Position numbers and translations under genes: made by a program. Under the pieces are notes generated by a model, which was not told the DNA's origin, did not search any database, and worked only from the letters and a program-made list of their open reading frames with translations. Below are positions 10,795 to 21,253 of a stretch of 64,000 nt of DNA, in pieces. The stretch is taken from the NCBI GenBank assembly GCA_033032865.1, contig JAWHQI010000201.1, positions 2,915,501 to 2,979,500 on the forward strand, given 5' to 3'. The stretch is from Dactylorhiza incarnata. Its lineage: Eukaryota > Streptophyta > Magnoliopsida > Asparagales > Orchidaceae. Position 1 is the stretch's first letter. Each line of letters begins with the position of its first letter.

Positions 10795-12033
10795 CTAGCT
10801 AATGGGCGTATGGAAGGAGAAGTGGACAGGTAACTGGCCTAATATCCGTGTCGGTAGCGGGTACCGATACGGTGATAGAACAGTCACTCCCCTACCTAAA
10901 TAAAAATACCTGCTCTTCACAGGCAGGGGAAGCAGAAAGTAAGAAGTGGAGGAGGAGTCCTCCTCACTATTCTCACCAAAAACATCCTTGCATAGCAAGG
11001 TGTCGTCAACAGGGAGGTGGCGGGAGGAAAAGGCAATGAGTGGAGCTTCCTCTACGGAGGGGGAATCAACCTCCTCACATAAGAGGATGCTCTCGTCATT
11101 GACTTGGGCACAATGCACCAAATCCTCCTGGGGTACCTATGAAGACTCAACCTACACAGGCTCGAATGAAGAGGGGGGATCGAGAAATAAACAAGACGAA
11201 GAACATAAATAATAAAAAATCGGGGGAGTTGTCCCGGTCTCACTCCCATCAGGTTGGGTAAGTAAAATAATGTTTGCATTGTCATCAATGCTACAAGGTT
11301 CGGCGGGATCAACGGTGGCCAGGCTTAGGATTTGGACTTCCTCCACCGGTGCTGAGGAAAACTCCTCTTCACCTAGAAGGTTGTCCTCCTTCATAGGAAT
11401 AGGCACAACACTCAGATCACCCACCTCATCCTGCGAAACATCATCAACAATGTTGTTGGAGACGAGTATAGTATGCACAACATGGGGAGGAGTAGTGCTC
11501 GGATAAAAGTCGAACACCAATTCCTCACAAAGAATCGAATCCACTAGAGGTGGTGGATGCACATGGAGAATAGGCTCAGCAATGCCGGTGCATAGATCAG
11601 CCGCACATCTAGTGACCGTGTCCATGCCATACCCTTCAAGATGTGAAGGTGACAAAGACACATAACCGGATGTTGAAGGTGTGCCGCCAGAGTTAGGAGT
11701 TAGGACGATCCGGATATCCGGCTCGTCATCCTTGTCCAATTGGCGAAGATACTCGGCATAGTCCTTCAAGACATGATCAGTGCTCCGACAAAACCGGTAC
11801 TGCCTTGCGGGCTTCTTTGGCACAGCGGGGGCTGAAGCCGAAAAGAAGTATGATGGTAAAGGCTCAGCAGAGTAGCCATAAGACTTACGCACACCATATG
11901 GAGTACCAGACGAAGTCGGTGCTCCATATGCTGGGCTATAAGAATTATGCCTACTATTCTCCGTAGGGCATTCATCACTAGAGTGGGAGGTATCTCTACA
12001 CCAACGACAACGGATATTGAGATGTGCCCACAT
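10795..12033 (-). pseudogene. Zinc-knuckle ORF of element G (gag-like, broken)
   Basis: An acidic protein of about 413 codons read from near 12033, the only coding sequence in G. Near the N-terminus it has an intact zinc knuckle, CRWCRDTSHSSDEC (CX2CX4HX4C). A second knuckle reads YRFCRSTDHVLKDY, where both outer cysteines are tyrosine. The frame is interrupted by two TAG codons close together near 11140-11154 and then stays open to 10795. No capsid, protease or polymerase domain is visible. The knuckle suggests an RNA-binding gag remnant; the acidic C-terminal half I do not recognise. The start codon is not certain, as the PBS lies about 200 bp upstream. Confidence 0.6.
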
Positions 12034-12230
12034 AGTGTGGAGATAAAATGATTCAAAATAAAAATGCTATTGTGCAAAATACTACACCTAACAGAAATTA
12101 CTAAAGCAACCTAATAAAAAAAACAAGAAAAAGGGATAAAAAGAACAGAAATAAAATAAAAGATGCAATTTACACATGGAAGGGCTTCTCTCTCAGATTC
12201 TCCCTCTCAAAAAAACTCACACGACTGTGT

Positions 12231-12248
12231 TCCCCGGCAACGGCGCCA
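12231..12248 (-). other. Primer binding site of element G (tRNA-Asp type)
   Basis: On the minus strand it reads TGGCGCCGTTGCCGGGGA, which matches the 3' end of plant tRNA-Asp over 18 bases. This primer is typical of the Athila/Tat branch. It lies six bases from the LTR start at 12255. Confidence 0.85.
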
Positions 12249-12254
12249 AAAACT

Positions 12255-13878
12255 TGATGGCGCAAATCTTAGCACACCGCTATAGGCGGTAGTAAGACTG
12301 CGGCACGAAACGACAGTGTATCGATCGTTCAAGTAATATAAAATGGGAATGAATCCCCAAGTATCGATCTGAAAGGAACACAGTAAGGTGGAGTTTATTA
12401 TCGAGGAAGGACTTGAGATTGAAGTCCTTTCGAGCGGATGGATGAGGAAATGGGGGATTTGGTTTGTGGAAAATAAAAGAAAACAACTTAAACTACTCCT
12501 ATGCAATGCCGCTATGCAATGCTTCGCTTGGCGGGATGGAGACTAGGCAGGCCTTGAGCGCGCTGCGTCGCATGGGCGGATGGACGAGTAGGCAAACGGA
12601 GTCGAACTATGCAGGCCTTGAGCGCGCTGCTTCGTTAAGCGGGATGGATTACACGGGCCGCGATGCGATGCTTCGATTGGCGGATGGACGAGTAGGCTAA
12701 CGAAATAAGGGTCGCAAACACCTCGTCGACAAGCACGCCACTAGCAATTGCTAGTGCGGCACCGGACACGGTGGTGGAGTGGAAAATGGATGGCGGCGCA
12801 CCTCATTAACACATATGAAGTAAATAATTCCAAATAAATGAAATAAGCATTACAAAGCATAGTTCATAGCATACATCATCAAAATATAGAGATTACAAAC
12901 ATTACATCAACATAAGGAAGAGAAAAAGGCAAGAGATACGACCGAGTCCGGAGGCTCGTTGTAGATTCACGGTAGGAAGCACCGGGTTGTCAATCCGCAT
13001 CCTAGCTCAGTCCCAACTATCGTCCGGGGTAGAGGAGGGCTGTCACACCTCCCAATGGACCCGTCTTCTCCAGCGTTTTACAATTCGGCCACGTCCGATG
13101 CGAAGAAATCCTTCCTTGGCGATGAAGATGAGTGTAGAATCTCCTCCTTGACGCCCTTGGATGATGGAGGGGGCCTTGGGGGCGAACACCTGCGGAAATG
13201 GGCGGAACGGCGGAGCTGGGCGAGAAAAACGGTGAAGGATCCCGACCTAATTCGCGAGCAGGAGTATTTATAGGCGCTGGAATAAACAGTGCGCATGATC
13301 AGTGGCGCTCGTGCGAGCTGGAGTTCTGTGATCGTGCGCCTGACTGGGTGGAGCCTGCAATGTAAGAAATTTATAAAATACCATGTTCGCACGACCAGTG
13401 GTGCACGACCGGCGGTCGTGCGCATTATCGTAGGTGGTCGTGCGCACTGGTCGAAACAGAACTCATAAAATTGATGTTAAGTGCGCACGAACAGTGGCGC
13501 ACGACCGGTGGTCGTGCGCACTGTCAGAGACAGAACTCAAAAAAAAAGGGTTAAGTGCACACGATCAGTGGCGCACGACCAGTGGTCGTGCGCAATAGAA
13601 ATAGTGATCGTGCGCAGTGTTCCTATACAGAATTGTACCGGGAACACCCGCACGACTCCTGTTCCAGCACAACCACGAATCCAGCCACTGAAAGTGGCAC
13701 TTAGCAATCCATGAAAACTACTAAAAATGAAGAACATGAAATAACACCAAAAACGGGCCTAGAGGTGCACTTAGCATGGAGTGCCAAATATGAGTGAAAA
13801 CATGTCTAAAGTGAAGTGCATAGACTAGAAAATCGGCCCAGATGAGTCCATAAATGTGTATATATTTGGGACTCATCA
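12255..13878 (-). repeat. 5' LTR of element G
   Basis: Nearly identical to 6834-8488, with a TATA box at 13264-13273 (minus strand). It lacks two palindromic segments that the other LTR has (near 13303 and 13521), so it is about 30 bp shorter. High similarity of the two LTRs suggests a fairly recent insertion. Confidence 0.9.
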
Positions 13879-13883
13879 ATCTC

Positions 13884-14733
13884 TAGTGCAAAATCATGTC
13901 GGGGATGGACTCAATCAACCCGATGGTTCTTCTTGAACCAAGGTGACCCAAATCCCTCTCATTTGAGAGATCAAGTGCCATAAAATTTCAGAAAAGAGAA
14001 GGTAAAAACAAAGATGCCATGCACACATCCTAAAACCGGGAGGAGAGATGTCGTTACCCAAACAGTTCTCTTCCTCGCCATGGATCAGTTGAAAGGCACG
14101 GATAGAAAGAAGCGCCTTCTAGTCCTCTCCACGGATCTGGTCTCGGATCGGCGAACGAAGCTCCGGTGCTCCAATAATGGCGGATCTAGCCATCTTCTTC
14201 CTCCAAACCCCACCTCTCTTCTACGCCTCCAAAAGCACAAGGGACTTAACTAAAAGAGAAAAGAACTTCTCTGCCCTAAATAAAACCTTAGGACGCACTC
14301 ATCTAGACCTTAGGATCAAGATCCAAATAGATCGGACGTCCAGGAAATGCTACTTACGGAACAGGTTCCGTCAGCTAATGCCGACGTTAGCGCTAGTGCC
14401 CGCGTTAGCTCTTCATCGAACTCCCTTCGACGAACTCCCTTCGTCGAACTCCCTTTGATGAGCTCCCTTCGACAAAACTCCCTTCAACGACACTCCGGCA
14501 TTAGCCCTAACGCCCGCGTTAGCTCCTCGACGAATTCCCCTTCGACGAAGCCAACTCAACGTCCCAACGGTTCTGAACTCTCTTCGTCGAACTCCTTTCG
14601 ACGAACTCCCTTCATCGAACTCCCTTCGACGAACTCCCTTTGTCAAACTCCCTTCGACAAATGAAGCCAACTCAACGTCCCAACGGTTCCGAACTCTCTT
14701 CGTCGAACTCCGTCCGACGAACTCCCTTCGATG
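13884..14733 (-). repeat. 5' LTR of element H, part 2, with palindromic repeats
   Basis: Continuation of the LTR after element G. The part around 14030-14230 aligns with the J LTR at 29340-29530 (ACCGGGAG, CGTTACCC, CTCCGG, TCTTCTTCCTCC). From 14400 to 14733 there are many copies of the 14 bp unit CGACGAACTCCCTT with its near complement TTCGTCGAACTCC, so the stretch is full of TTCGACGAA/TTCGTCGAA dyads. The LTR end is missing, replaced at 14734 by element I. Confidence 0.6.
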
Positions 14734-16212
14734 TGTTGGAACCTTAGCTTTTGATTTGAGTTAGGATTCATATTTAAGATTTAAGTTTCCATCTTAAAAC
14801 ACATCATAACTAAGATCAATTTCCTTAAGTAAGAAAACTAAGAAAACCTCAATTAAATATAATGCGATCGAATTGGAGATAATATAAGAAAATAATATAA
14901 GCTCTCTGCGTTCGACGAATGTCTAGCATCGCTCGACAAATTGTTCTCAACGGATTGAAGTATTATAGCCAGTCTCAGTGCTCGACATTCTCTAAGCAGC
15001 GTTCGACAAATGGCGAGCAGCGCTCGACAAATTCAGTCAGAATAATCTCAGCGTCCAAGCATTCTCTAAACGGCGCTCGACAAATTCAAGCCAGCCAGCG
15101 GTCGACAAATCTCCTTCGGAATAGCGCTCGACGAAAAATGTTGTCAGGAATATTCTTATTATACAGCTGGACTAACATTATTATATGCATGCTTTTCTGA
15201 TATAGCCGTTGCAGGCAATAAAGTTTATAGTCGTTTGCAGAAGAGTCAAAGAAGAAAACTCCTCTTCCCAAGGAATCAAACTAAAGAGATTTTATATCTT
15301 TCCTTATTCCTAGCAAGAATTCAAAAAGCCTTCTCCGGATTATATATATTAAGAGAAGAGCAGAAAATATATAGATGTAGACAGAGAGTAATATGAATAT
15401 AGATAGAGAACACACAGATACAAAAACAAGCAGATCTATCTTTGCATATCTTCTTTTTGCTAACATCTTCTTGCAGATCACATATATCCTGAGACACCAA
15501 TCACAACCATTTGCTCAGGATCATCACTGCATAAGAAGAAAGGAGTGTTTGTACAATCAAGAGAAGAGGACTCCAGAACTGTCATCAATTTACATCAGAC
15601 AGGGGGAGCTCTTCAACATCTTCATCAAGATCCATTCAACTTCAAATCAGGATCTTCAAGAGTCTTCTCATACAGAGAAGAACAACAAACCTTTCTGTTT
15701 TTCCTTTTATTCCTTTCCACCTCTTGTATAGGGTTATAACTCCCTTCAAAAGTTAACTCCCGGTGACAGGGAACCTTAGCAAAAACCTGCATCTTGGTTA
15801 GAGCACCTTATCAACAGCTCACTTGGTGTGTGGACACCTTATCAAAATCACCTTGGTGTGAGGGCACCTTATCAACAACCTCCTAGTGGATTCCTACCAG
15901 TGGGTAGAAGAGTAGACGTACCCAGATTTTTTGGGAACTACTATATTTCTCTGTGTCATCTGGATTGCTTCTTGTTTGTTTGTTTGTTTGTTTTATTTCC
16001 TGTGCTGTGTTTATTTCTATGCACTTCTACTGTTTGTGTTTATTACTCAGCAAACTCATCTATATATTTATATATATCATTTATTTTGGAAGTAAAACTT
16101 AAACAAGAGTTTTTAACATATAATAAGAACTAAAACTCTCCTTTCAATTGGTATCAAAGCAAGTTGATTTTAATCAATCACCCTCATCAGAGGATATCAA
16201 TTGTCCCTTTCA
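14734..16212 (+). repeat. 5' LTR of element I
   Basis: Begins TGTTGGAACC and ends TGTCCCTTTCA just before the primer site. A TATA-like stretch (TATATATTAAGAG) is at about 15341-15353. Between 14905 and 15135 there are repeated GCGCTCGACAAAT / GCGTTCGACGAAT motifs. Near the end, the primer-site-like text CTTTCAATTGGTATCAAA appears twice, 67 bp apart. Confidence 0.8.
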
Positions 16213-16309
16213 ATTGGTATCAAAGGAAGTTGATTTTTCACACAGGCTAACACCTGAAATCACAAAGATCACCTTAGTTCTTATTTGTTTTTAAAAAGAG
16301 TTTTTCCAA

Positions 16310-17131
16310 ATGACACTATCAGATCTTTCTATTTCAGATCCACCTATATGTAATTTGGATAGTTTTTCTTAATGGCAAATTAGAATTAAGTTATATATGA
16401 ATGCCATAGATGAAAATATTTACAAATCTGTTTTGACAGGACTTTCTTCCTCAATCCCTTCATCTGATCAAGAAAAACTGAAAAGTGCCAATGCAAAGGC
16501 TATGCAGATATTGGCCCAATTAATGTCAAAAGACATTTTTCAAAGAATTGATGATTGCACCTCAGCAAGGAGTATTTGGAACTCCCTCTCTAGGATGGTA
16601 AATGAACCCTCTTCTATTTCTTTCACTAACTGTATTTATGATGCAGAACCTTCAATAAATCTAAGTGAAGAGGAAGAAGAAGAACACAGAGCTAGAGCTT
16701 TCTGCATGATGGCCATATATGGTTCATACCAAAATCCAGATACAAAAGCTGAAACAGAAAATGTAAATGAGGTAATTTCAATTCTCAACTCTACCTCTAC
16801 AAATTACAAATCTGTCTTTACAATAACATTTACAAATTCAATAAAATCAAACAAAGAAATTAAAGAGAAGTTAACAAATATAAACTACTTAACTTCTGAA
16901 GATAATAAACATGAAGAAAATTCAAAAGAAGAAAAAATTTCAATTAAGGCTAAATTGCTTAATGATTATCAAGAAAAATTTAAAATAATATCAAACATAT
17001 ATTTTAATGACTACAAAAGAAAACTTTCAATTGGTATCAAAAATCAGATTTTAAAGTTCATAAAACATATATTTCCAAAAGAACTTTCAAATGGTATCAA
17101 AAAGTTTTTCACCATTAAACTCCATTCCTAA
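16310..17131 (+). pseudogene. Gag of element I (copia type, one early stop)
   Basis: A copia-type capsid protein. The reading frame starts at ATG 16310 and meets a TAA at about 16367, after which the frame is open from 16397 to 17131. After the stop it reads WQIRIKLYMNAIDENIYKSV and later MSKDIFQRIDDCTSARSIWNSL, the pattern of the copia gag (UBN2-type) domain: an aromatic-rich start, then a WxxL segment. The C-terminal half is lysine- and asparagine-rich with no zinc knuckle, protease or integrase. AT-rich codon use differs from the GC-rich neighbours. Confidence 0.7.
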
Positions 17132-17491
17132 ATTAAATAGCAAACATAAAATTCATTTGAATGTTTTTATCATTAAAAACAATGTCAGATAACTTCAATG
17201 TTCTTACAGGCCTTCTCCAAATTATGTTGAGCATTCTACTGTAGTTGCATTGATTAGAAATAATCAGAGCACTGAGTGTGAGTCTCTTCTGATAAGGAGA
17301 TTCTTAAGAAGGAAGGTATCAGACAAAATTTTCTTTTCATTCCTTAGAATCCATTAAAGGTTGCTGCAATTGAAAATTTTAATTCAGAACTTAAGAAATC
17401 AATATTCATCAAAAACCGTATAAATTAAAAGAAGATTACCAGGCCACTAGTTTTGATTTGGATTATGATCCCAACTCAAATAGAGGGAGAT
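17132..17491 (+). other. Non-coding remnant of element I up to the polypurine tract
   Basis: Degraded sequence between the gag frame and the right LTR. No domain is recognised. It ends with AGAGGGAGAT, the polypurine tract before the LTR. Confidence 0.5.
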
Positions 17492-18962
17492 TGTTGGAAC
17501 CTTAGCTTTTGATTTGAGTTAGGATTCATATTTAAGATTTAAGTTTCCATCTTAAAACACATCATAACTTAGATCAATTTCCTTAAGTAAGAAAACTAAG
17601 AAATCATCAATTAAATATAATGCGATCGAATCGGAGAAAATATAAGAAAATAATATAAGATCTCTGCGTTCGACGAATGTGTAGCATCGTTCGACAAATT
17701 GTTCTCAGTGGATTGAAGTATTATAGCCAGTCTCAGCGCTCGACATTCTCTAAGCAGCGTTCGACAAATGGCGAGCAGCGCTCGACGAATTCAGTCAGAA
17801 TAATCTCAGCGGCCAGGCATTCTCTGAACGGCGCTAGACAAATTCAAGCCAGCCAGCGGTCGACAAATCTCCTTCAAAACAACGCTCGACGAAAAATGTT
17901 GTCAGGAATATTCTTATTATACAGCTGGACTAACATTATTATATGCATGCTTTTCTGATATAGCCGTTGCAGGCAATAAAGTTTATAGCCGTTTGCAGAA
18001 GAGTCAAAGACAAAAACTCCTCTTCCCAAGGAATCAAATTAAAGAGATTTTATATCTTTCCTTATACCTAGCAAGAATTCAAAAAGCCTTCTCCGGATTA
18101 TATATATTAAGAGCAGAGCAGAAAATACATAGATGTAGACAGAGAGTAATAGGAATTTAGATAGAGAACACATAGATACAAAAAGAAGTAGATCTATCTT
18201 TGTATTGCTTCTTTTTGCTAACATCTTCTTGCAGATCACATATATCCTGAGACACCAATCACAACCATTTGCTCAGGATCATCACTGCATAAGAAGAAAG
18301 GAGTGTTTGTACAATCAAGAGAAGAGGACTCCAGAACTGTCATCAATTTACATCAGACAGGGGGAGCTCTTCAACATCTTCATCAAGATCCATTCAACTT
18401 CAAATCAGGATCTTCAAGAGTCTTCTCATACAGAGGAGATCAACAAACCTTTCTGTTTTTCCCTTTATTCCTTTCCACCTCTTGTACAGGGTTATAACTC
18501 CCTTCAAAAGTTAACTCCCGGTGACAGGGCACCTTAGCAAAAACCTGCATCTTGGTTAGAGCACCTTATTAACAGCTCACCTGGTGTGTGGACAACTTAT
18601 CAAAATCACCTTGGTATGAGGGTACCTTATCAACAACCTTCTAGTGGATTCCTACCAGTGGGTAGAAGAGTAGACGTACCCAGATTTTTGGGGAACTACT
18701 ATATTTCTCTGTGTCATCTGGATTGCTTCTTGTTTGTTTGTTTTATTTCCTGTGCTGTGTTTATTTCTATGCACTTCTACTGTTTGTGTTTATTACTCAG
18801 CAAACTCATCTATATATTTAAATATATCATTTATTTTGGAAGTAAAACTTAAACAAGAGTTTTTAACATATAATAAGAACTAAAACTCTCCTTTCAATTG
18901 GTATCAAAGCAGGTTGATTTTAATCAATCACCCTCATCAGATGATATCAATTGTCCCTTTCA
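17492..18962 (+). repeat. 3' LTR of element I
   Basis: Closely matches the left LTR along its length, including the CGACAAAT motifs (17668-17895) and the terminal duplicate of the primer-site-like text. It ends CCCTTTCA directly against integrase sequence of Tat element B. Confidence 0.8.
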
Positions 18963-19358
18963 AAGACCCCCAGGGTGATCGCTGTGGGTGATGGAAATGA
19001 AGAATGGCTAGTAGCTAATGATGAGGAGCAAAGGCTATCCTTGGATCTGGTAGAGGAACTTCGGGACCTGGCCACCATCAGGCATGAGGAAATCAAGCGA
19101 CGAATGGCCCGATATTTTGACAAGCACATCCGAATAAAACACTTTCAGAAAGGAGATTTGGTCCTAAAGAAGGTCGATGTGGCAGGAAGAGGAACCGCAG
19201 TAGAAAGCTTAACCCCAACTGGGAGGGTCCATACATTGTAAGCGAAGTGCTCAAGTCGGGGGGGGGGGGGGGGGGGGGGTATCACCTCCGGGATGTGGAA
19301 GGGGTACCTCTCGGCCGAGCCAGAAGTGGAGATGATCTGAAGCGATTCTACCCTTGAA
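18963..19358 (+). pseudogene. Integrase C-terminal region of Tat element B
   Basis: The end of a Ty3/gypsy pol. It reads EEQRLSLDLVEELRDLATIRHE, then YFDKHIRIKHFQKGDLVLKK, then NPNWEGPYIVSEVLKSG and YHLRDVEG after a frame change near 19200. This is the usual C-terminal DNA-binding part of gypsy integrase. A run of about 21 G at 19259-19279 lies in the LKSG..YHLRD joint and shifts the frame. The catalytic core is missing. Element D has the same segment at 43090-43437, also with a G run. Confidence 0.8.
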
Positions 19359-19436
19359 AGTTTCTTACTATGTCATTTGTTGAATATCTTACTTCTTTGT
19401 GTAATGGTTATAAATGATGTGCGAGGATAACAAAGG

Positions 19437-20620
19437 TGATAAGTATTGGTGCTAGAATGCCCTAGATTGATTCTGCTCCCGGGCTCTCACTAGACGGGGG
19501 GTACAGGTTGATCTATGGAGACGCTGGCAAGGTGATAAGTATTGGTGCTGGAATACCCCAGATCGATTCCGCTCCCGGGCTCTCACTAGACGGGGGGTAC
19601 AGGTTGATCTCTGGAGAGGCTGGCAAGGTGATAAGTATTGGTGCCGGAATGCCCCAGATCGATTCCACTCCCGGGCTCTCACTAGATGGGGGGTACAGGT
19701 TGTTCTCTGGAGAGGCTGGCAAAATGATAAGTATTGGTGCTGTAATGCCCCAGATCAATTCCGCTCCTAGGCTCTCACTAGACGGGTGGGGGGGGGGGGG
19801 GTACAGGTTGATCTCTAGAGAGGCTGGCAAGGTGATAAGTATTGGTGCTGGAATGCCCCAGATCGATTCCTCTCCCGGCTCTGACTAGACGGGGGGTACA
19901 GGTTGATCTCTGGAGAGGCTGGCAAGGTGATAAGTATTGGTGCTAAAATGCCCCAGATCGATTCCGCTCCCGGGCTCTCACTAGACGGGGGGTATAGGTT
20001 GATCTCTGGAGAGGCTGGCAAGGTGATAAGTATTGGTGCTGGAATGCCCCAGATCGATTTATCTCCCGGGCTCTCACTAGACGAGGGTATAGGTTGTTTT
20101 CTGGAGAGGCTGGCAAGGTGATAAGTATTGGTGCTGTAATGCCCCAGATTGATTCCGCTCCCGGGCTCTCACTAGACGGGGGGGGGGGGGGGGGGGGGGG
20201 GGGGTACAGGTTGATCTCTGGAGAGGCTGGCAAGGTGATAAGTATTGGTGCTGGAATGCCCCAGAATGATTCCGCTCCCGGCTCTCACTAGACGGGGGGT
20301 ACAGGTTGATCTATGGAGAGGCTGGCAAGGTGATAAGTATTGGTGCTGGAATGCCCTAGATCGATTCCGCTCCCGGGCTCTCACTAGACTGGGGGGCAGC
20401 TTGATCTCTGGAGAGGCTGGCAAGGTGATAAGTATTGGTGCTGGAATGCCCCAGATCGATTCCGCTTCCGGGCTCTCTCTAGACAGGGGGTACAGGTTGA
20501 TCTCTGGAGAGGCTGGCAATGTTTCAAATGGTTTGGTGCTGGAGTACCCCAGATTGATTCCACTGCCGGGCTCTCATAGATGGTGGGTCAGGTTGATCTC
20601 TGGGGAGGCAGGAAAATAGG
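19437..20620 (+). repeat. Tandem array of ~95 bp units (Tat B 3' region)
   Basis: About 12 head-to-tail copies of a 95-96 bp unit containing GTGATAAGTATTGGTGCTGG, CCCCAGATCGATTCCGCTCC and GTTGATCTCTGGAGAGGCTG. Units differ by point changes and by G-run length after CTAGAC, from a few G to about 26 G at 20177-20203. The array lies between pol and the antisense genes. The array in element D at 43497-44130 is homologous. Such hypervariable tandem repeats downstream of pol are known for Tat elements. Confidence 0.9.
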
Positions 20621-21253
20621 TTACTCATAGTAAGAGACTTGGCTCGCAAGCAACTTCAAGGCCCGGGCAAGGCGAGACCAGGGGCCCGCTCGTATAAGAG
20701 AATAGACCGCGGTAGAGCGACTGAGCCGGTTGTTTGCAAAGTCACTTACGAAGCTTGGTGGGGCGAGTAAAGGCAGCGAACCAGAAAGGGCTCGTCGTCG
20801 TAGTGGCCCATAGATAACGGCGAAAGCTCGCAAAAGGAGGGTGTGAGCGAGGCGGGCTAACATGGCCCCGCTCGCAAGGTTCCCCAACAGGGTACAGCCC
20901 AAGCAAGGATAAGGTTCTACAACCTGAGTCTTATCGTCGCCGCAGAAGAGAAGGAGGCGAGAGCGCTCTAGGTAAAACACGGCGATGGGAGAATTGTCAA
21001 TTAAGGAGACGCGGACGCGAGCATCAAGCGGAAGTCTTAAGGGCGCGAGCGTAAGAAAATCAGAATTGCGCGAGTACGAAAGAAAGAGCGCATGTGAATA
21101 AGAAATAAGGCAGTAACATTGGAAAGATAGACAAAATGTTTCTTTTTCATTCATCACAAAAGGTTACAGTCCAACGGCGAGCTCGCCGGCAAAAAGAATT
21201 TTTTTTTACAATATAAACATCAAAAAAATTGAGGCGGCTCGCCAGGTAGCTCT

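Larger units (their letters stand above)
6834..13878 (-). mobile_element. Athila-like non-autonomous LTR retrotransposon G
   Basis: A complete 7045 bp insertion with LTRs 6834-8488 and 12255-13878 and 5 bp target duplications ATCTC (6829-6833, 13879-13883). The LTRs begin TGATG and end CATCA. A tRNA-Asp primer site (12231-12248) adjoins the right LTR and a polypurine tract (reverse of CACCCCCAGACTT) the left, so transcription is leftward. The only coding sequence is a broken zinc-knuckle ORF (10795-12033). There is no reverse transcriptase, RNase H or integrase, so G must have used enzymes from another element. Its non-coding 3' half resembles that of element E. Confidence 0.85.
3776..14733 (-). 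mobile_element. Tekay-like chromovirus H, 5' part, split by insertion of G
   Basis: Remains of a Ty3/gypsy element on the minus strand. Reading leftwards from its 5' LTR: LTR (5604-6833 plus 13884-14733), tRNA-iMet primer site, gag, putative intron, protease. Its pol is cut off at 3776 by Tat element A. Element G (6834-13878) lies inside the LTR and is flanked by ATCTC duplications. At 14734 the LTR stops against the copia-like element I. Gag and protease resemble those of element J, which still carries RT, integrase and a chromodomain; this is the basis for the Tekay label. Confidence 0.75.
14734..18962 (+). mobile_element. Gag-only copia-like element I
   Basis: LTRs at 14734-16212 and 17492-18962 (TGTTGGAACC to CCCTTTCA) enclose only about 1.28 kb. 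A primer site like tRNA-Met (TTGGTATCAAAGG) follows the left LTR, and a purine tract (AGAGGGAGAT) precedes the right one, so it is transcribed rightward. It has a degraded gag and no pol. The left flank (CGATG, in H) and right flank (AAGAC, in B) differ, so it is not a simple insertion with a target duplication. Confidence 0.8.

Noticed and set aside
10795..12033. Host zinc-finger gene
   Set aside because: The single CX2CX4HX4C knuckle, the position just inside the primer site and the location between two LTRs with target duplications point to an element-encoded gag remnant.
19508..19888. Repetitive protein encoded by the tandem array
   Set aside because: Similar frames are open on both strands because the unit length is near a multiple of three. 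G-run changes break the frame between copies.
19437..20620. CRISPR-like array
   Set aside because: The 95 bp units are direct tandem copies without unique spacers, lie inside a plant retrotransposon and have no cas genes nearby.
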